From the NCBI GenBank assembly GCA_030834485.1, contig JAUREX010000006.1:1-33271 (forward strand): a stretch of 33,271 nt of DNA, in the 5' to 3' direction. The position numbers and the translations under genes are program-made. How positions within the stretch are numbered: position 1 is the first letter of the stretch; each line of letters starts with the position of its first letter. Shown in pieces: positions 31,803 to 33,271 of this stretch. A model generated the notes under the pieces. That model worked only from the letters and a program-made list of their open reading frames with translations. It was not told the DNA's origin and did not search any database. The DNA comes from Gemmobacter sp. (GTDB lineage: Bacteria; Pseudomonadota; Alphaproteobacteria; Rhodobacterales; Rhodobacteraceae).

Positions 31803-32945
31803 TTAGCGCAGCGTCGCGACGAGGCGGCCGAGCATCGCCTCGCAGGCGGCGAGTTGCGCCTCGGTCAGGAATTCGTCGGCGCGGTGCGCCTCGGTCATCG
31901 ACCCCGGCCCGCAGACGACCGCGGGGCAGCCGAGGGCCGCGAAAAACCCCGCCTCGGTGCCGTAATCGACGCGTCCGAGCGCCGTCCCCGCGGGCAGGAC
32001 CGCCCGGATCGCCACGACCGCCCCCGAGTCGGGCGCCGTCTCGAGGCCCGGGTAGCGCGCGCGCTCGGTCAGGGTGATCGAGGCGGCGGGGTGGCGGGCG
32101 TCGGCCACGATCGCCTCCGCACCCGCCCGGATCTCGGCCAGGATCGCGTCGGGGTCCTCGGCGGCGGTGTGGCGGATCTCGAACCCGATCTCGGCCCGCT
32201 CGGGCACGATGTTGAGGGCCGCGCCCCCCCGCATGGTGCCGGCGTGCACCGTCGCATGGGGCACCTCATAGCCCGCCACGCGCGGCCCCGCCGCAGCGAT
32301 GCGCCCCTGCACCGCGCGCAAGAGCCCGAGGAAATCCGCGCCAAGGTGCAGCGCGTTCAGATGCAATGGCGCGCGCGCCGAATGGCCGGCCTCGCCCGTG
32401 CAAACCGCATCGAGCGCGATCTTGCCCTTGTGGCCGGTGACGATGCGCATCGATGTCGGCTCACCCACCAGCGCCAGCGCGGGGGCGTGCAGATGCGGCC
32501 CGAGGCGCGGGGCCATCTCGGCGATGCCGCGGCAGCCGATCTCCTCATCATAGGAAAGAACGAGGATGAGCGGGCGCGCAAGCGTCCCCTGCCCCGCCGC
32601 GCGCGCGGCGTGAAGGGCGGCAGCGAGGAACCCCTTCATGTCCGCCGTCCCGCGGCCAAAAAGCCGCCCGCCCTCGGCATGCAGCGCGAAGGGATCGCGC
32701 GACCACGCCTGCCCCGCGACCGGCACCACATCCATATGCGCCGAGAGGATGACCCCACCCGCCACCGCCGGCCCGATGCGCGCGACCAGCCCCATCCGGC
32801 TCGCGTCGGCATTGGGCAGGCGCGCGACCTCGGCCCCCGCGTCGGCGAGATAGGCCGCGATCCAGTCGGCGATGGCGTGGTTGGGCGTCCCCGCGAGCGA
32901 GGGGAAACCGATCAGGCGCTCGAGGATGGCGCGGCTTGCGGGCAT
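31803..32945 (-). CDS. argE: Acetylornithine deacetylase (M20 family), 380 aa
   Basis: ArgE removes the acetyl group from N-acetylornithine. It is an M20 di-zinc hydrolase with SAHMDVVPV (first metal His and Asp), GRGTADMKG (bridging Asp), SYDEEIGCRG (catalytic Glu pair), VGEPTSM, a dimerisation-domain HSA motif, and a final His in TEAHRADEF. This pattern and length are those of ArgE rather than DapE. ATG 32945 gives MPASRAILERLI, with the next upstream gene ending one base before it. Linkage to a flavin oxidoreductase suggests the enzyme may deacylate another N-acyl amino acid, but this is inference. Confidence 0.9.
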   Translation of the reverse strand: MPASRAILERLIGFPSLAGTPNHAIADWIAAYLADAGAEVARLPNADASRMGLVARIGPAVAGGVILSAHMDVVPVAGQAWSRDPFALHAEGGRLFGRGTADMKGFLAAALHAARAAGQGTLARPLILVLSYDEEIGCRGIAEMAPRLGPHLHAPALALVGEPTSMRIVTGHKGKIALDAVCTGEAGHSARAPLHLNALHLGADFLGLLRAVQGRIAAAGPRVAGYEVPHATVHAGTMRGGAALNIVPERAEIGFEIRHTAAEDPDAILAEIRAGAEAIVADARHPAASITLTERARYPGLETAPDSGAVVAIRAVLPAGTALGRVDYGTEAGFFAALGCPAVVCGPGSMTEAHRADEFLTEAQLAACEAMLGRLVATLR

Positions 32946-32946
32946 G

Positions 32947-33271
32947 TCAGGGCGTGATCGGATCATGGGGCGCAAGGCCCGCGATCTCGCGCCGAAACGA
33001 GAGCGCCTCGCCCCGGTCGGGGGCGTCGAGGCCCTCGGCATAGCGCCGCCCGGCATAGGTCGCCCAGGCGATGGGGCCAGGTGCGGCCGCATCGCCCACA
33101 AGCTCGACCGAGCGGATCCCCGCACCCCGCCAGTCGGCGGCCGAGAGCGCGCGCCAGAGCCCGTCCTCGGGCGTGCGCGCGCCGACGAGGACGACCGCAT
33201 CCGCCGCAACCCGGCGCCGCGACCCCGTCCAGACGCAAGCCAGTTCCACCCCGTCGGGCCCGATTTCCTCG
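32947..33271 (-). CDS. NADH:flavin oxidoreductase-like protein, C-terminal end (partial)
   Basis: The frame is open to the right edge and ends at TGA 32949-32947. The ~107 visible residues resemble the NAD(P)/FAD-binding C-terminus of trimethylamine-dehydrogenase/2,4-dienoyl-CoA-reductase-like proteins. The supporting pieces are a strand ADAVVLVGARTPEDGLWRAL, then SVELVGDAAAPGPIAWATYAGRRYAEGLD, the usual GD-x-APG-x-I-x-x-A-x-x-x-G motif. The GTG at 33249 is internal because homologous sequence continues upstream. Relatives include betaine, proline-betaine and methylproline demethylases; the substrate cannot be told. The stop is one base before argE. Confidence 0.65.
   Translation of the reverse strand, partial: EEIGPDGVELACVWTGSRRRVAADAVVLVGARTPEDGLWRALSAADWRGAGIRSVELVGDAAAPGPIAWATYAGRRYAEGLDAPDRGEALSFRREIAGLAPHDPITP

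Overview
The window is a very GC-rich stretch of chromosome from an anoxygenic phototrophic alphaproteobacterium, most likely of the Rhodobacterales (Rhodobacter/Rhodovulum-like). The main evidence is a complete light-harvesting-2 (puc) operon behind two TGT-N12-ACA (PpsR/CrtJ-type) operators. An alpha-type gatCA pair, a ferritin-VIT protein of the MbfA type, and a valine-degradation cluster fit the same group. No phage, transposon, CRISPR or plasmid functions are visible.

Layout. 1-974: C-terminal part of a dimethylglycine/sarcosine dehydrogenase-like protein. 1164-2384: MFS transporter. 2455-4172: metG with a frameshift, then a CAU tRNA (4232-4307). 4315-7108 (minus): ornithine-cyclodeaminase-like enzyme, EamA transporter and AEC transporter, overlapping end to end. 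7128-8939 (minus): mbfA-like gene and nadK. 9134-11264 (plus): glyA and an alpha/beta hydrolase. 11228-12391: two damaged genes back to back, a frameshifted conserved hypothetical and a beta-carbonic anhydrase with an in-frame amber codon. 12355-13537 (minus): AmpD-like amidase and a small lipoprotein. 13566-15328 (minus): gatC-gatA.

15396-18252 (minus) is the puc operon: promoter and operators, pucB, pucA, a strong intercistronic hairpin, pucC, and an uncharacterised 205-residue protein with a C-terminal repeat. PucA has Phe44-Leu45 where the common B800-850 complexes have Tyr-Tyr or Tyr-Trp, which predicts a blue-shifted B800-820-like antenna. It also has a long C-terminal extension. Directly upstream on the same strand are zwf-pgl-pgi and a ParA-family ATPase (22634 down to 18264), whose last gene ends 11 bp before the puc operator. 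Sugar-phosphate oxidation (NADPH supply) and antenna synthesis are therefore head to tail with no visible terminator between them.

22738-27043 (minus): pyrF, a large CPA1 Na+/H+ antiporter with a cyclic-nucleotide-binding-type domain, coaD and a CBS-pair protein. 27229-31799 (plus): the distal valine pathway in order mmsA, acyl-CoA (isobutyryl-CoA) dehydrogenase, 3-hydroxyisobutyryl-CoA hydrolase, mmsB; the last three are joined by ATGA overlaps. 31803-33271 (minus): argE and the C-terminal end of a flavin oxidoreductase.

Three genes in 2455-12391 are broken (metG, the hypothetical, carbonic anhydrase) while the other 20 kb is intact. metG is normally essential, so sequence error is a serious alternative to real decay for these lesions.
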